Below, piece after piece: positions 35,074-44,146 of a stretch of DNA of 64,000 nucleotides. The stretch comes from an uncultured Bacteroidales bacterium (GTDB lineage Bacteria > Bacteroidota > Bacteroidia > Bacteroidales > Muribaculaceae), in contig CACZHT010000004.1 of assembly GCA_902781045.1 (NCBI GenBank), forward strand, positions 40,448 to 104,447, in the 5' to 3' direction. The first letter of the stretch is position 1; each line of letters opens with the position of its first letter. Both the position numbers and the translations under genes were made by a program. The notes beneath the pieces were generated by a model. That model was not told the DNA's origin. It did no database searches and worked only from the letters and a program-made list of their open reading frames with translations.

Positions 35074-36423
35074 ATGACAAGAAAAATTGGCAGAACTTTG
35101 ACTCTGCTGGCCGCACTGTTCGGCCTGTGTGCTACTGCACAGACGCTCACTTTCAAGGGCGTGTACCAGAACAACCGTTACGATGACCATGCCGACCACT
35201 CCTATTCAGAGTATGTTGGCTGGAACTCAACGCTGGGCAAAGCCATCTTTATCGTCGAGAATGGCATCTATCGCATGGACTGGGATGGCGAGACACTCGA
35301 CACACCCTACAAGGAGCCGGCGGTCAACAAAGCCGACTTCTACAGCGACGGACAGTTTACCGACAACGACAAGGCTCTCTGGGCCAACAACTTCAACCTG
35401 ATGTTCGGCAACTCGGGGGCTATTATGGCCAATGGTGTAATCACCACCGTCTTTTCGCGTACTGATGACCAGACCGCCGAGGACGGAAGCAACCGCTTTG
35501 TCGTGCGCAAGTGGAATGCCGAGACTGGCGACTTGCTCTCGAGCCAGGAGTTTGCCGAGTCGGCATGCCTGCAGTCGTCGGGCATGTGTGTCAACCCGAT
35601 TGATGGCAAAGTCTACGGACTGTTCTATCTCACCGCTCAGGACCTGCCCGAGGAGATTGTCAACGATCCCGACTTCTTCGTCGACCAGGACGGCATCTCG
35701 GCCGACACCGATGCCGGCTACTGCCTCTGCACCATTGACCTTGAGACCATGACCATCACACCCATCACGCCAGGGCTGTACTACAGCAATTTCGTCACCT
35801 TTGCCATTAATGCCGAGGGACGTGCATTCGCCATGACTAGCGGCGGAACAGCAGGTGTCGAGGGCGAGGACGGCAAGCTCTACAACATCGACGGTGAGCT
35901 CACTGGAGCGCAATTGTGCGAGTTTGACCTGGCCACTGGCATGAAGCTAGAAACCGGGCTGCCCGCCACAGGCTACAACTCGCAGGTGTCGCGCCAGAGC
36001 GCATGCTTCAGCAAGAGCGACCCCACCAAGATGTACTGGAATGGCTACTACAACAGCGGCAAGGGCTACAACGAGTATGGCCAGTGGGGCAGTCTGCCCG
36101 ACAGCGAGTGGAAGACCAATGGCAAGTATGACACGTCGCTCTATGAGGTGGACATCAACACGGGTGAGACTCGGAGACTGACCAATATCACCAATCGCTT
36201 CACATTTGCCTGCATGTGGGTGGTTGAGGACGATGAGCAAGTTTACAGCGATGTTAATGCCGATGGAACTTGGGACATCGCCGACATCAACATTCTCGTC
36301 AACATCATGCTCGGTCGCGACAATGCCGACAACTACAATGGCCGCGCCTATGTCACCGAGGGTGACCAGGTGGTCGACATCGCCGATGTCAATGCCGTCA
36401 TCAACTTCATGCTTGGCAAGTAG
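35074..36423 (+). CDS. Secreted protein, probable beta-propeller, with C-terminal dockerin
   Basis: 449 residues with a signal peptide (MTRKIGRTLTLLAALFGLCATAQ). The body has repeated strand pairs (VGWNSTLGKAIFIVENGIYR, YCLCTIDLETMTITPI, AQLCEFDLATGMKLETGLP) of the kind seen in YncE/PQQ-like propellers, but I cannot assign a family. Residues 395-449 form a two-repeat dockerin-like tail (DVNADGTWDIADINILVN and VVDIADVNAVINFMLGK). Likely surface or periplasmic; the ligand is unknown. A strong terminator follows. Confidence 0.8.
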   Translation: MTRKIGRTLTLLAALFGLCATAQTLTFKGVYQNNRYDDHADHSYSEYVGWNSTLGKAIFIVENGIYRMDWDGETLDTPYKEPAVNKADFYSDGQFTDNDKALWANNFNLMFGNSGAIMANGVITTVFSRTDDQTAEDGSNRFVVRKWNAETGDLLSSQEFAESACLQSSGMCVNPIDGKVYGLFYLTAQDLPEEIVNDPDFFVDQDGISADTDAGYCLCTIDLETMTITPITPGLYYSNFVTFAINAEGRAFAMTSGGTAGVEGEDGKLYNIDGELTGAQLCEFDLATGMKLETGLPATGYNSQVSRQSACFSKSDPTKMYWNGYYNSGKGYNEYGQWGSLPDSEWKTNGKYDTSLYEVDINTGETRRLTNITNRFTFACMWVVEDDEQVYSDVNADGTWDIADINILVNIMLGRDNADNYNGRAYVTEGDQVVDIADVNAVINFMLGK

Positions 36424-36441
36424 ATGACTAGATGCAAGTAA

Positions 36442-36479
36442 CGAGAAGCCGTCCGCCTCAAGTGGTGGACGGCTTCTCG
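36442..36479. terminator. Bidirectional terminator
   Basis: The arms CGAGAAGCCGTCCGCC and GGTGGACGGCTTCTCG form a 16-bp stem with one mismatch and a 6-nt loop, between the convergent dockerin-protein and CYTH genes. Confidence 0.85.
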
Positions 36480-36495
36480 CTTCTTGTCGCTCGTC

Positions 36496-36966
36496 TCATG
36501 CTTGCGCCGGTGGGGAGTCCAGACGACTGAGCGAGGCGTTGCTGTAGCTTGAGTCGCCTGTCACATCACGGCCCACAAAGTCGGGTAGGGGGTAGGTGTA
36601 CTCCTCGCTGGGCACTTCAAGCTCGGCGGTCATCAAGCCCTCTAGCACACCATGATAGACATCCACCTCCCAACGGTTGCCGTGGTCGGTGACGATGTGA
36701 CGGTCTTTGACCACGATTCGGTTCTGACTCATGCTAAGCAGCTGTTCGCCGTCAGATAGAGGGATCTCATACTCAAACTCAGGGCGCGACAGTCCATTGC
36801 CGTGCCCCTTGATGGTGACGTAGGCGTGCTGGTCGGTCACGCGCACGCGCACAGTGCATTGCCGACTGTGCGACAGGTAGCCCTGACGGATGTGTATTAC
36901 TTGCTCGGTTCGGTTCAAAAAGCTGTCATTCTTGACCAAGTACTTATGTTCAATTTCAGTTGCCAT
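36496..36966 (-). CDS. CYTH-domain protein
   Basis: 156 residues from MATEIEHKYLV. The ExExK signature (EIEHK) marks the CYTH (CyaB/thiamine triphosphatase) fold, and the alternating basic and acidic strands (CTVRVRVTD, AYVTIKG, RWEVDVYHG, AELEVPS) line the triphosphate tunnel. Likely an inorganic or nucleoside triphosphatase. The open frame extends 30 codons upstream, but those codons are the heptamer array and read as low-complexity repeats, so the start is the inner ATG. Confidence 0.88.
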   Translation of the reverse strand: MATEIEHKYLVKNDSFLNRTEQVIHIRQGYLSHSRQCTVRVRVTDQHAYVTIKGHGNGLSRPEFEYEIPLSDGEQLLSMSQNRIVVKDRHIVTDHGNRWEVDVYHGVLEGLMTAELEVPSEEYTYPLPDFVGRDVTGDSSYSNASLSRLDSPPAQA

Positions 36967-36968
36967 AT

Positions 36969-37054
36969 TAGTTTCGAGTTTCGGGTTCTGAGTTTCGGGT
37001 TTCTGCCACGTCAAATGTCTAACATCTAAAGTCAAACGTCTAACATCTAACGTC
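36969..37054 (-). repeat. Twelve-unit, two-block heptamer array before the CYTH gene
   Basis: In the gene direction: GACGTTA, GATGTTA, GACGTTT, GACTTTA, GATGTTA, GACATTT, GACGTGG, then a 2-nt CA spacer, then GAAACCC, GAAACTC, AGAACCC, GAAACTC, GAAACTA, ending 2 nt before the ATG. All twelve units are exactly 7 bp. It is the longest leader array in the window. Confidence 0.9.
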
Positions 37055-37125
37055 ATGTCTGTTCATTTTTTCGGCAAAATTAGTGAAAAAAGCCAAAATC
37101 TGCAAGCTAAATGGCAACGGTGTAT

Positions 37126-37133
37126 TAATTTTG
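37126..37133 (+). promoter_or_regulatory. -7 box abutting the DUF5686 GTG start
   Basis: TAATTTTG matches TAnnTTTG, and only CGGC lies between it and the GTG, so the transcript may be leaderless. No clear -33 TTTG was seen 19-20 nt upstream. Confidence 0.55.
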
Positions 37134-37137
37134 CGGC

Positions 37138-39666
37138 GTGAAACCTATTTTTTGCCTCCTGCTCCTTGTGCTGGCTGGATTCCTTGACAGTCAGGCACAG
37201 ACACAGATTGCCGGGTTTGTGCGTGATTCGCTCACCCGGCAACCCATCGCCCATGCGTCGGTTGCCCTGATGGGCACCACCGAGGGAGTCACCAGCAATG
37301 CCCAGGGCGGATTCCAGGTCAATAGCCAGACATCGGTGGCAGTGCTGCAGGTGACGGCGTTGGGCTATCAGCCCAAGAACATCGCCCTGCGCCAGAACCA
37401 GGCCGTACTGGTGGTCGACCTGGTGCCACAGTCACGCGAACTCGACGAGGTGGTGGTCAAGCGAACCAAGAACAAATATAGCAAACGCGACAATCCTGCC
37501 GTTGCTCTGGCCAAGCGCTTGATGGTGCTCAAAGACCATGGCAAACCGACCGACCAGCCCTACTACAGCCACCAGCGCTACGAGCGCATGATGTATGGCT
37601 TCAACGACTTTGACCAAGTCAAGGACAAGAACCTGCTGTTCCGCAAGTTCGGTTTCCTGGGCGACTATGCCGACACATCGGCCGTCACTGGCAAGCGCGT
37701 CTTGCCCATCAGCATCAAGGAGCAGTTTTCAGAGGAATATTACCGGCGCAGCCCTCGCACACACAAGGAGCTGATTGTCGGGCAGAAGAGCACGGGTATC
37801 GATGACAATTTGGACTCGCAGTCGAGCATCAAGCGCGCATTGGACGACTGGTTCCAGGAGGTGGACATCTTTGCCAACGATGTGACTTTTCTTACCAACC
37901 GTTTTGTGAGCCCCCTGTCGAGCATCGGCCCCGACTTCTACAAATACTATCTGACCGACACGCTCATGGTCGATGGCGAGCGGTGCATAGAGTTGGCGTT
38001 CACACCGTTTGTGAGCGAGACCTTTGGCTTTCTGGGGCGCCTCTATGTGGTCGAGAACGATACCACATTATTTATTAAGAAGGTCAAGCTCAATGTGCCC
38101 AGTCACATCAACCTGAACTATGTGGATCGCGTCTACATCGAGCAGGACTTTGAGCGGGGAGCCGAGGGCACGCGCCTCAAGGTGCGCGATGACATGGAGA
38201 TTGAGTTCAGCCTGCTCAAAGCGCCAGGGCTGTTTGCCCGCCGCGAGGCGGCCTACAAGGCGTTCTCATTTCTGCCACCTCAGGACATGGGCGTGTTTGA
38301 CCACAAGGGCGAGCGGACTGTCATGCCCGATGCCGAGGGCATGCCTGCCGAGTTCTGGGCCGACAACCGTCCGCGCGTGATGAAGACTGACGAGAACACC
38401 ATCAAGCAGATGCTGGCACGACTGCGGCAGAGCAAGCTCTTCTACTGGGGCGAAAAGGTGATTGTGTCGCTGGTCAAAGGCTATGTGTCCACTGGTGCAA
38501 AGAGCAAGTGGGACATCGGCCCGCTGAACACCGCTATCAGTGGCAACTCGCTCGAGGGTGTGCGTCTGCGACTGGGCGGCATGAGTACCGTCAACCTGAG
38601 CCGCCACTGGTTTGCCCGAGCCTATGCCGCCTATGGCACACGCGACGGAAAGTGGAAGTACAGCGGCCAACTCGAGTACTCCTTCAATGAGAAGAAAGAA
38701 CTGGACCAGGAGTTCCCCATACACAGCATCAGGCTCAAGCATGAGTATGACGTCGACAAGCTGGGGCAGCACTACCTCTATACCAATACCGACAATGTGT
38801 TCTTGGCTCTGAAGCGCCAGGCCGACAACAAGATGATCTATCGACGGCAGACACTGCTTGAGTGGAAACTCGAGACACCCAGCCACTTCTCGGTGGCCAT
38901 CGGCTTGGAGCACCTGGTGCGCGAGAGCTCGCGCTTCCTGCCTTTTGTCATGCCCGACAGCACGTCGCGCCGCAGCTACCGCGAGGCAGGCTTCACTGTC
39001 ACCCTGCGCTATGCTCCGGGCGAGAAGTTCTACCAGACGCGCTCCTACCGCATCCCCATCAACATGGATGCGCCCATCATCACGTTGAGCCACACCTACA
39101 TGCCGCGAGGATTCATGGGTAGCCTCTATGAGGTGAACAAGACCGAGTTGGGACTGCAGAAGCGGTTCTGGTTCTCGGCCTTCGGCTACACCGACATTAT
39201 CGTCAAGGGGGGCAAGATTTGGAGCAAAGTGCCATATCCCGACCTGCTGTTGCCCAACGCTAACCTGTCCTACACCATCCAGAGGGAGAGTTATGCACTG
39301 ATGGATGTCATGGAGTTTGCCAATGACCAGTATCTGTCATGGGACATCACCTACTGGGGGGGAGGCGCGCTGCTCAACCGCATTCCGCTTGTCAAGTATC
39401 TGAAACTGCGTGAGGTGATCAGCTTCCGTGGCTTGTGGGGCAGCCTGAGCGACCGCAACAACCCTGCAAAGAGTGGCGATGTGTTTCTCTTCCCGGCCGA
39501 CGTGCGCTGTCAGCCCATGGGCAGCAAGCCCTATATGGAGATTGGCGTGGGGTTGGACAATATCCTCACCTTTCTACGACTCGACTATGTGTGGCGTCTC
39601 ACCTATCGCAACACGCCGGGTGTGGCACGAGGCGGTGTGCGGCTCGCTCTTCACTTCACATTCTAG
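37138..39666 (+). CDS. DUF5686 outer-membrane protein with CarboxypepD_reg-like domain
   Basis: 842 residues. The signal peptide begins at the GTG itself (MKPIFCLLLLVLAGFLDSQAQ), so this start is firm. Residues 22-105 are a carboxypeptidase regulatory-like domain (IAGFVRDSLTRQPIAHASVA, ending in LDEVVVKR). The rest is the DUF5686 family, rich in aromatic beta strands and ending in HFTF, as expected of an outer-membrane barrel. Function unknown. Divergent from the CYTH gene across 170 bp that hold its array. Confidence 0.88.
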   Translation: MKPIFCLLLLVLAGFLDSQAQTQIAGFVRDSLTRQPIAHASVALMGTTEGVTSNAQGGFQVNSQTSVAVLQVTALGYQPKNIALRQNQAVLVVDLVPQSRELDEVVVKRTKNKYSKRDNPAVALAKRLMVLKDHGKPTDQPYYSHQRYERMMYGFNDFDQVKDKNLLFRKFGFLGDYADTSAVTGKRVLPISIKEQFSEEYYRRSPRTHKELIVGQKSTGIDDNLDSQSSIKRALDDWFQEVDIFANDVTFLTNRFVSPLSSIGPDFYKYYLTDTLMVDGERCIELAFTPFVSETFGFLGRLYVVENDTTLFIKKVKLNVPSHINLNYVDRVYIEQDFERGAEGTRLKVRDDMEIEFSLLKAPGLFARREAAYKAFSFLPPQDMGVFDHKGERTVMPDAEGMPAEFWADNRPRVMKTDENTIKQMLARLRQSKLFYWGEKVIVSLVKGYVSTGAKSKWDIGPLNTAISGNSLEGVRLRLGGMSTVNLSRHWFARAYAAYGTRDGKWKYSGQLEYSFNEKKELDQEFPIHSIRLKHEYDVDKLGQHYLYTNTDNVFLALKRQADNKMIYRRQTLLEWKLETPSHFSVAIGLEHLVRESSRFLPFVMPDSTSRRSYREAGFTVTLRYAPGEKFYQTRSYRIPINMDAPIITLSHTYMPRGFMGSLYEVNKTELGLQKRFWFSAFGYTDIIVKGGKIWSKVPYPDLLLPNANLSYTIQRESYALMDVMEFANDQYLSWDITYWGGGALLNRIPLVKYLKLREVISFRGLWGSLSDRNNPAKSGDVFLFPADVRCQPMGSKPYMEIGVGLDNILTFLRLDYVWRLTYRNTPGVARGGVRLALHFTF

Positions 39667-39775
39667 TTTTGCCGAGGTGCAATCGTTTGCGCGGCTCGAA
39701 TAGGAGAAAAAATGTACCGGCGGTTTGTATGTGTTGAGTTGTGGTTAATTTTGGGGAAAAATTGAAATCGGAATC

Positions 39776-42364
39776 ATGGTAAAAATGAAGAAATTGTTAC
39801 TTGCGCTGGCGGCAACCATGCCGTTGGCAGTCATGGGGCAGGGATGGCCTGCACACTATGGGGGCGTGATGCTGCAGGGGTTCTATTGGGACTCGTACGA
39901 TGATACACAGTGGACTGCACTGACCGGACAGGCCGATGAGTTGGCAAGTTTGTTCGATTTGATCTGGGTGCCCAACTCGGGACGCACCGACGCCAGTGGC
40001 ACAGGCCACAATATGGGCTACAGCCCGATGTACTGGCTGAACCACTCGACGTGCTTCGGTAGCGAGACGCAGCTGCGCGACATGATCGAGGCTTATCGCC
40101 AGCGAGGCACTGGCGTGTTGATGGATCTGGTCATTAACCATAAGACGGGCAAGACGGGATGGGTCGACCTGGCCGATGAGAGCGTGACAGGACGCACAAC
40201 GGGCCGGAAGTTTCAAGTGATGTGGGACAATGTGAGTTATGCCCAAATCTGCAACAACGATGAGTGCAACACCAATGGCTACACCACAACTGGGGCAGCC
40301 GACACTGGTGAGAACTTCGATGGGGCGCGAGACTTGGATCACACCAATGTCACCACGCAGCAAAATGTGCGCACCTACATGGACTACTTGCAGAACGAGT
40401 TGGGCTACGTGGGCTATCGCATCGACATGACCAAAGGCTATTCGCCTTATTATACAGGAAAATACAACAACTGGACACACCCCTTCTTCAGCGTGGGGGA
40501 GTATTGGGATGGCAACGCCGACCTCTTGCGCTCGTGGCTTGAGGGCACCCGCTGGGGCGGACAAATTCAGAGCGCGACATTCGACTATGCACTCAAGTAT
40601 CGTATCAACGAGGCTTTCAACGGCGCAACATTCAACGCCAGTGCTCTCGACAACAAGGGGCTGGCGGCCGATGTGTGGTACAACCGGTGGGCTGTCACTT
40701 TTGTCGACAATCATGACACTGGCCAGACCGGCAACAGCTCGAGGATGAGCAACGACAGCAACGTACCTGCAGCCAATGCGCTGATTCTGGCTTTGCCTGG
40801 CACACCATGCGTGTTTCTCAAGCACTATCAAGGCCATAAGACGGCCATTGCCAACATGATAAAGGGGCGCCGTGCAGCTCGTGTGACAAACCAAAGTGCC
40901 ATCACCGTGCAGGAACCTCGCAATGGCGGATATGTCATTGAGGTGCAGGGCGACAAGGGCAAGGTTTACCTGCAGCTGGGTGGTGCCACCACTGGCGGCA
41001 CACCGTCGGGCTACCAGTTGGTGCAGAGTGGCATAAACTACAAGTACTACGTGTCAGCTGGACTGGACTGGCGCGGTAGCGCCAAGCAGGGTGGAGGGAT
41101 GGCATCCAGTATCACAGCCACCGATGTGCCCACAACTGGGCTGACTGTTTTTGTCAAGGCGGCCGACCAGTCGAGTACGCATCTCTATGCCTGGGACACT
41201 AGCAACCAGCCCATCGCAAACACCTGGCCTGGAACAGCACTGCGCACATTGCCGTTCTGCTACGTGGCGGGTGCCAAATGGTATTACAAGACCTTTGACC
41301 AGCCGACGGTCAATGTTATCTTGAACAACGGAGCGGGAGGCGAGCAAAACCAGACCGAGGACATCACGGCGCTGACGGACAACACATTTTTCACCTACGA
41401 TGCCCCTGACTATACCCGATATGCCAATGTCACACAGGCTGTCGCTCCATACATCGGCTATGAAATACCCAATCTGGCCGCGCGCATCGACGGCCACGCT
41501 TATTGCTACCTTGAGACGAGCGAGTATGCATCACCGTGTATCTACACTTGGGACAACAGCGGTCATGAGTGGTCGGGGGCATGGTCGGGAGCCAAGATGA
41601 CTCAAGTGGGTGTGTCGACTGTGACGGGCAACAAGATTTGGTTGTGGGATGGCGGAGAGGTTGCCGATGGTGTGTGCCCAGCCTACCTTGTCTTCAATGA
41701 TGGGCGAAACGGCGGCAGTCAAACCGAGGACATGGACTTTGTTAATGGCGGCTTTTATACCCTCTATGGTCTGCTAGGCTGTGTCGAGCCTGAGACGGTT
41801 ACTGAGCCTGACGAGGTATATATCTTGGGTGAGGTCAACGCCAATGGTGGCTGGTATGCCAACAAAGGTTCACTGATGTCGACTACCGACGGTAAACACT
41901 ACACTGCTCTTGTGAACACCCGTGGGCAGAACAGCGGCTATAGCTATTTCAGCTTCACAAAGCGGCTGGCTGCTCAAGCCACTGACTGGGACTCGATTGC
42001 CGACTATCGCTTTGGTGCCGATGCCCCAACCGACTTCTTGGTCAGCGCCGACAAGCTGGGTGTTGCACTGCCACTGAGCGATGACGGTGGACAGACTGCT
42101 TTTAAAATAGGTGCAGGAGAGTGGGACTTTGCACTCAACCTGACGACACGCACTCTGGTCATCACGCAGCACAGCGAGGACACATTTGGCGACCTGAATG
42201 GCGACGGAAAGTTGGATATTGCCGATGTCAACCTGCTCATCAATCTGATGCTGGGCAAAGCTGATGTGTCCAGTTGCCACACCGACCCCGATGTGAACAA
42301 AGACAAGCAGGTCGATGTCGCCGACATCAACCTGCTCATCAACACACTGTTAGGAAAAAGATGA
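39776..42364 (+). CDS. Secreted GH13 alpha-amylase with starch-binding modules and dockerin
   Basis: 862 residues with a signal peptide (to about residue 22). The GH13 barrel has the nucleophile Asp217 in GYRIDMTKG, the acid Glu242 in FSVGEYWDG and the transition-state pair His313-Asp314 in FVDNHDTGQ, closest to plant-type amylases. GTPCVFLKH follows. Two CBM26-like modules come next (about 460-540 and 570-655), then an N-terminal-Ig/SusE-like module opening VYILGEVNANGGW, then a two-repeat dockerin (GDLNGDGKLDIADVNLLINL, ending MLGK, and a second ending LLGKR). It should hydrolyse alpha-1,4-glucans outside the inner membrane. It ends 9 nt from the opposing gene. Confidence 0.93.
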   Translation: MVKMKKLLLALAATMPLAVMGQGWPAHYGGVMLQGFYWDSYDDTQWTALTGQADELASLFDLIWVPNSGRTDASGTGHNMGYSPMYWLNHSTCFGSETQLRDMIEAYRQRGTGVLMDLVINHKTGKTGWVDLADESVTGRTTGRKFQVMWDNVSYAQICNNDECNTNGYTTTGAADTGENFDGARDLDHTNVTTQQNVRTYMDYLQNELGYVGYRIDMTKGYSPYYTGKYNNWTHPFFSVGEYWDGNADLLRSWLEGTRWGGQIQSATFDYALKYRINEAFNGATFNASALDNKGLAADVWYNRWAVTFVDNHDTGQTGNSSRMSNDSNVPAANALILALPGTPCVFLKHYQGHKTAIANMIKGRRAARVTNQSAITVQEPRNGGYVIEVQGDKGKVYLQLGGATTGGTPSGYQLVQSGINYKYYVSAGLDWRGSAKQGGGMASSITATDVPTTGLTVFVKAADQSSTHLYAWDTSNQPIANTWPGTALRTLPFCYVAGAKWYYKTFDQPTVNVILNNGAGGEQNQTEDITALTDNTFFTYDAPDYTRYANVTQAVAPYIGYEIPNLAARIDGHAYCYLETSEYASPCIYTWDNSGHEWSGAWSGAKMTQVGVSTVTGNKIWLWDGGEVADGVCPAYLVFNDGRNGGSQTEDMDFVNGGFYTLYGLLGCVEPETVTEPDEVYILGEVNANGGWYANKGSLMSTTDGKHYTALVNTRGQNSGYSYFSFTKRLAAQATDWDSIADYRFGADAPTDFLVSADKLGVALPLSDDGGQTAFKIGAGEWDFALNLTTRTLVITQHSEDTFGDLNGDGKLDIADVNLLINLMLGKADVSSCHTDPDVNKDKQVDVADINLLINTLLGKR

Positions 42365-42373
42365 GCCTATTGC

Positions 42374-43390
42374 TCACTTCTTGGCCACATAGTTCATGTG
42401 GACGCGCTCGAACGACCAAGTGCCATCTTTGGCAACATTGATGCGCACCAGGTAGTCGCCGGGGTTGGGGCTGTTGCGCTCGCTCATCGAGTCGAGAGTG
42501 AGGTAGGTTACCCAGTTATACTGGCGTTCTTCCCAGGCATGGACATGGCCACAGAACACGATGTCGGTATTCCACTTCTCAAACTGGTTGAGCAGGAAGT
42601 AGGTCTCCTCGCGCGGGAAGGTCGAGGCAAACTGCCACGATGAGGGTCTGAAGATGTTGGTGTGACTGAACACAAACGTGTTGCGATAGGAGCGGTCGTT
42701 GTCACCATCGAGCAGACCCTGTTCAATCAGGTCAACTTGCAGCTTGCCCAGCGTGCCACTGGCTGTGTCCAGAAAGATGAAATGGTCACCGATGGGGTGG
42801 CCCTCCTCGTCATGGCCTACCCACACGTCGAACTCATAGAATGACGAGTGGAAGATATTGCTCCACATGCCCCAGCCATTGTGGGTCAGGTCGTGGTTGC
42901 CAACAACAGGGAAGAACGGGAAGCGTATCTCGTTATAATCAAAACCGATTGGGTCGCCGGGTTCGTCTTTACGAAACCAGCGGCCATTTTCTTTTTGCTC
43001 GTAGTTCTTGACGACATAGCGGTCCTTGGCTTTGGCAATGAGCGAGTCCAGAGTGATGTAGTAAGCCGCCTTGGTGTCGGCGATGTCGCCCAGGTGACAA
43101 TACATCAGGTCATCGTGCTCCAGGCCGATGGCTAACATCTCGTCCATGCGGCCGGGGTCGGTGGTCAAGTGACTGTCGCCACCCACAATAAAGGAGTAGC
43201 CGTTCTCGCCCACATGGAAATCATTGGCCGAGTTTTGCAGATATCGCTTGTAGTAGAGCTGTGACATCTCCACACGGTCTTCAACGCCGGTGCCGGCCAT
43301 CAGCACGCCCTGTGGGCTGACTTTCTCGCATGACGTTTGGGTCAGGGCCATGGTTGCCACCAGGGCAATCCAGAGTATTCTAGTCTTCAT
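42374..43390 (-). CDS. Calcineurin-like metallophosphoesterase lipoprotein
   Basis: 338 residues with a lipoprotein signal (MALTQTSC, Cys about 21). The metallophosphoesterase metal ligands are in order: GGDSHL (in place of the more common GDxH), LGDIAD, GNHDLTH, FSHTN and CGHVHAWEE. Substrate unknown. Last gene of a leftward six-gene unit that also has a PAP2 phosphatase and a D,D-dipeptidase. Confidence 0.88.
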   Translation of the reverse strand: MKTRILWIALVATMALTQTSCEKVSPQGVLMAGTGVEDRVEMSQLYYKRYLQNSANDFHVGENGYSFIVGGDSHLTTDPGRMDEMLAIGLEHDDLMYCHLGDIADTKAAYYITLDSLIAKAKDRYVVKNYEQKENGRWFRKDEPGDPIGFDYNEIRFPFFPVVGNHDLTHNGWGMWSNIFHSSFYEFDVWVGHDEEGHPIGDHFIFLDTASGTLGKLQVDLIEQGLLDGDNDRSYRNTFVFSHTNIFRPSSWQFASTFPREETYFLLNQFEKWNTDIVFCGHVHAWEERQYNWVTYLTLDSMSERNSPNPGDYLVRINVAKDGTWSFERVHMNYVAKK

Positions 43391-43396
43391 GAGTGA

Positions 43397-44122
43397 TTAC
43401 ATTTTATATTTCAAACCTAACTTAACTGAACCTTCATATTTGCTGGCCAACTGGCTGAGACTGCCGGCCGGACGAACATTGAACTCGCCGAAGAGTCGTA
43501 TCTGCTGATTAATCTTGGCATACCATCGCAGTCCCCAGTTGATGTTCCAGTTCTCGTAGTAGAAGTCATCATAGTTGCGGAAGAACAGACCGATGTTCCA
43601 CGGATTGCTGCGGTGACGGATGTTGGCACCAATGCCGAAGGTGAGGGTCAACGGCTCGGTGTAGCTCCAGCCCTTGTCCCACGTGTGGTTGTGATAGTGG
43701 ATGAGCGACTCGCCCAGACGGATGTCAACGTAGGCCGACTCCCAAGTTGCCGACAAGTTAAACGTAAACTCGCCGAACCCATACTTGGCATAATTGCAGA
43801 ACATCACGCGACCGTCAAAGTAGATGTTGCCATACTTTACCGGCAGGCGATAACCGCCATGGGCGTCGACCGAATAGAGTTGTTTGCCAAACTGAGCTTG
43901 AGCGGCACCGCCGACATGCCATCGGGGTGTCAAATGGCGGTCATAGAAGGCTGCCAGGCCACCGAAGGCATCGGTCACCACATTGGTGCCACCCATTACA
44001 TAGCCTGAAATCTCATTCTTGTATTCGCCATCAAAAGGTTTCTCGGCCAGATAGCTATTCTGAGCCAGCGACAATGTGGCCGTCGTGGCGCAGAACAATA
44101 GGGTTAAAAAAAATTTATTCAT
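43397..44122 (-). CDS. Predicted outer-membrane beta-barrel protein
   Basis: 241 residues with a signal peptide (MNKFFLTLLFCATTATLSLAQ). The body is alternating amphipathic strands rich in Tyr, Trp and Gly (RWHVGGAAQAQFG, NIYFDGRVMFCNY, WNINWGLRWYAKI), ending in GLKYKM. That is a barrel-like pattern, but no named family is recognised. It is 6 nt upstream of the phosphoesterase and 24 nt after the PAP2-barrel gene. Confidence 0.7.
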   Translation of the reverse strand: MNKFFLTLLFCATTATLSLAQNSYLAEKPFDGEYKNEISGYVMGGTNVVTDAFGGLAAFYDRHLTPRWHVGGAAQAQFGKQLYSVDAHGGYRLPVKYGNIYFDGRVMFCNYAKYGFGEFTFNLSATWESAYVDIRLGESLIHYHNHTWDKGWSYTEPLTLTFGIGANIRHRSNPWNIGLFFRNYDDFYYENWNINWGLRWYAKINQQIRLFGEFNVRPAGSLSQLASKYEGSVKLGLKYKM

Positions 44123-44146
44123 TGGATGGTTATTAAAGTGATTGTT

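Noticed and set aside
36969..37054. Possible CRISPR array or coding repeat in the heptamer arrays
   Set aside because: The units are 7 bp without spacers, so not CRISPR. Read as protein they give a low-complexity extension of the CYTH frame that no CYTH protein needs.
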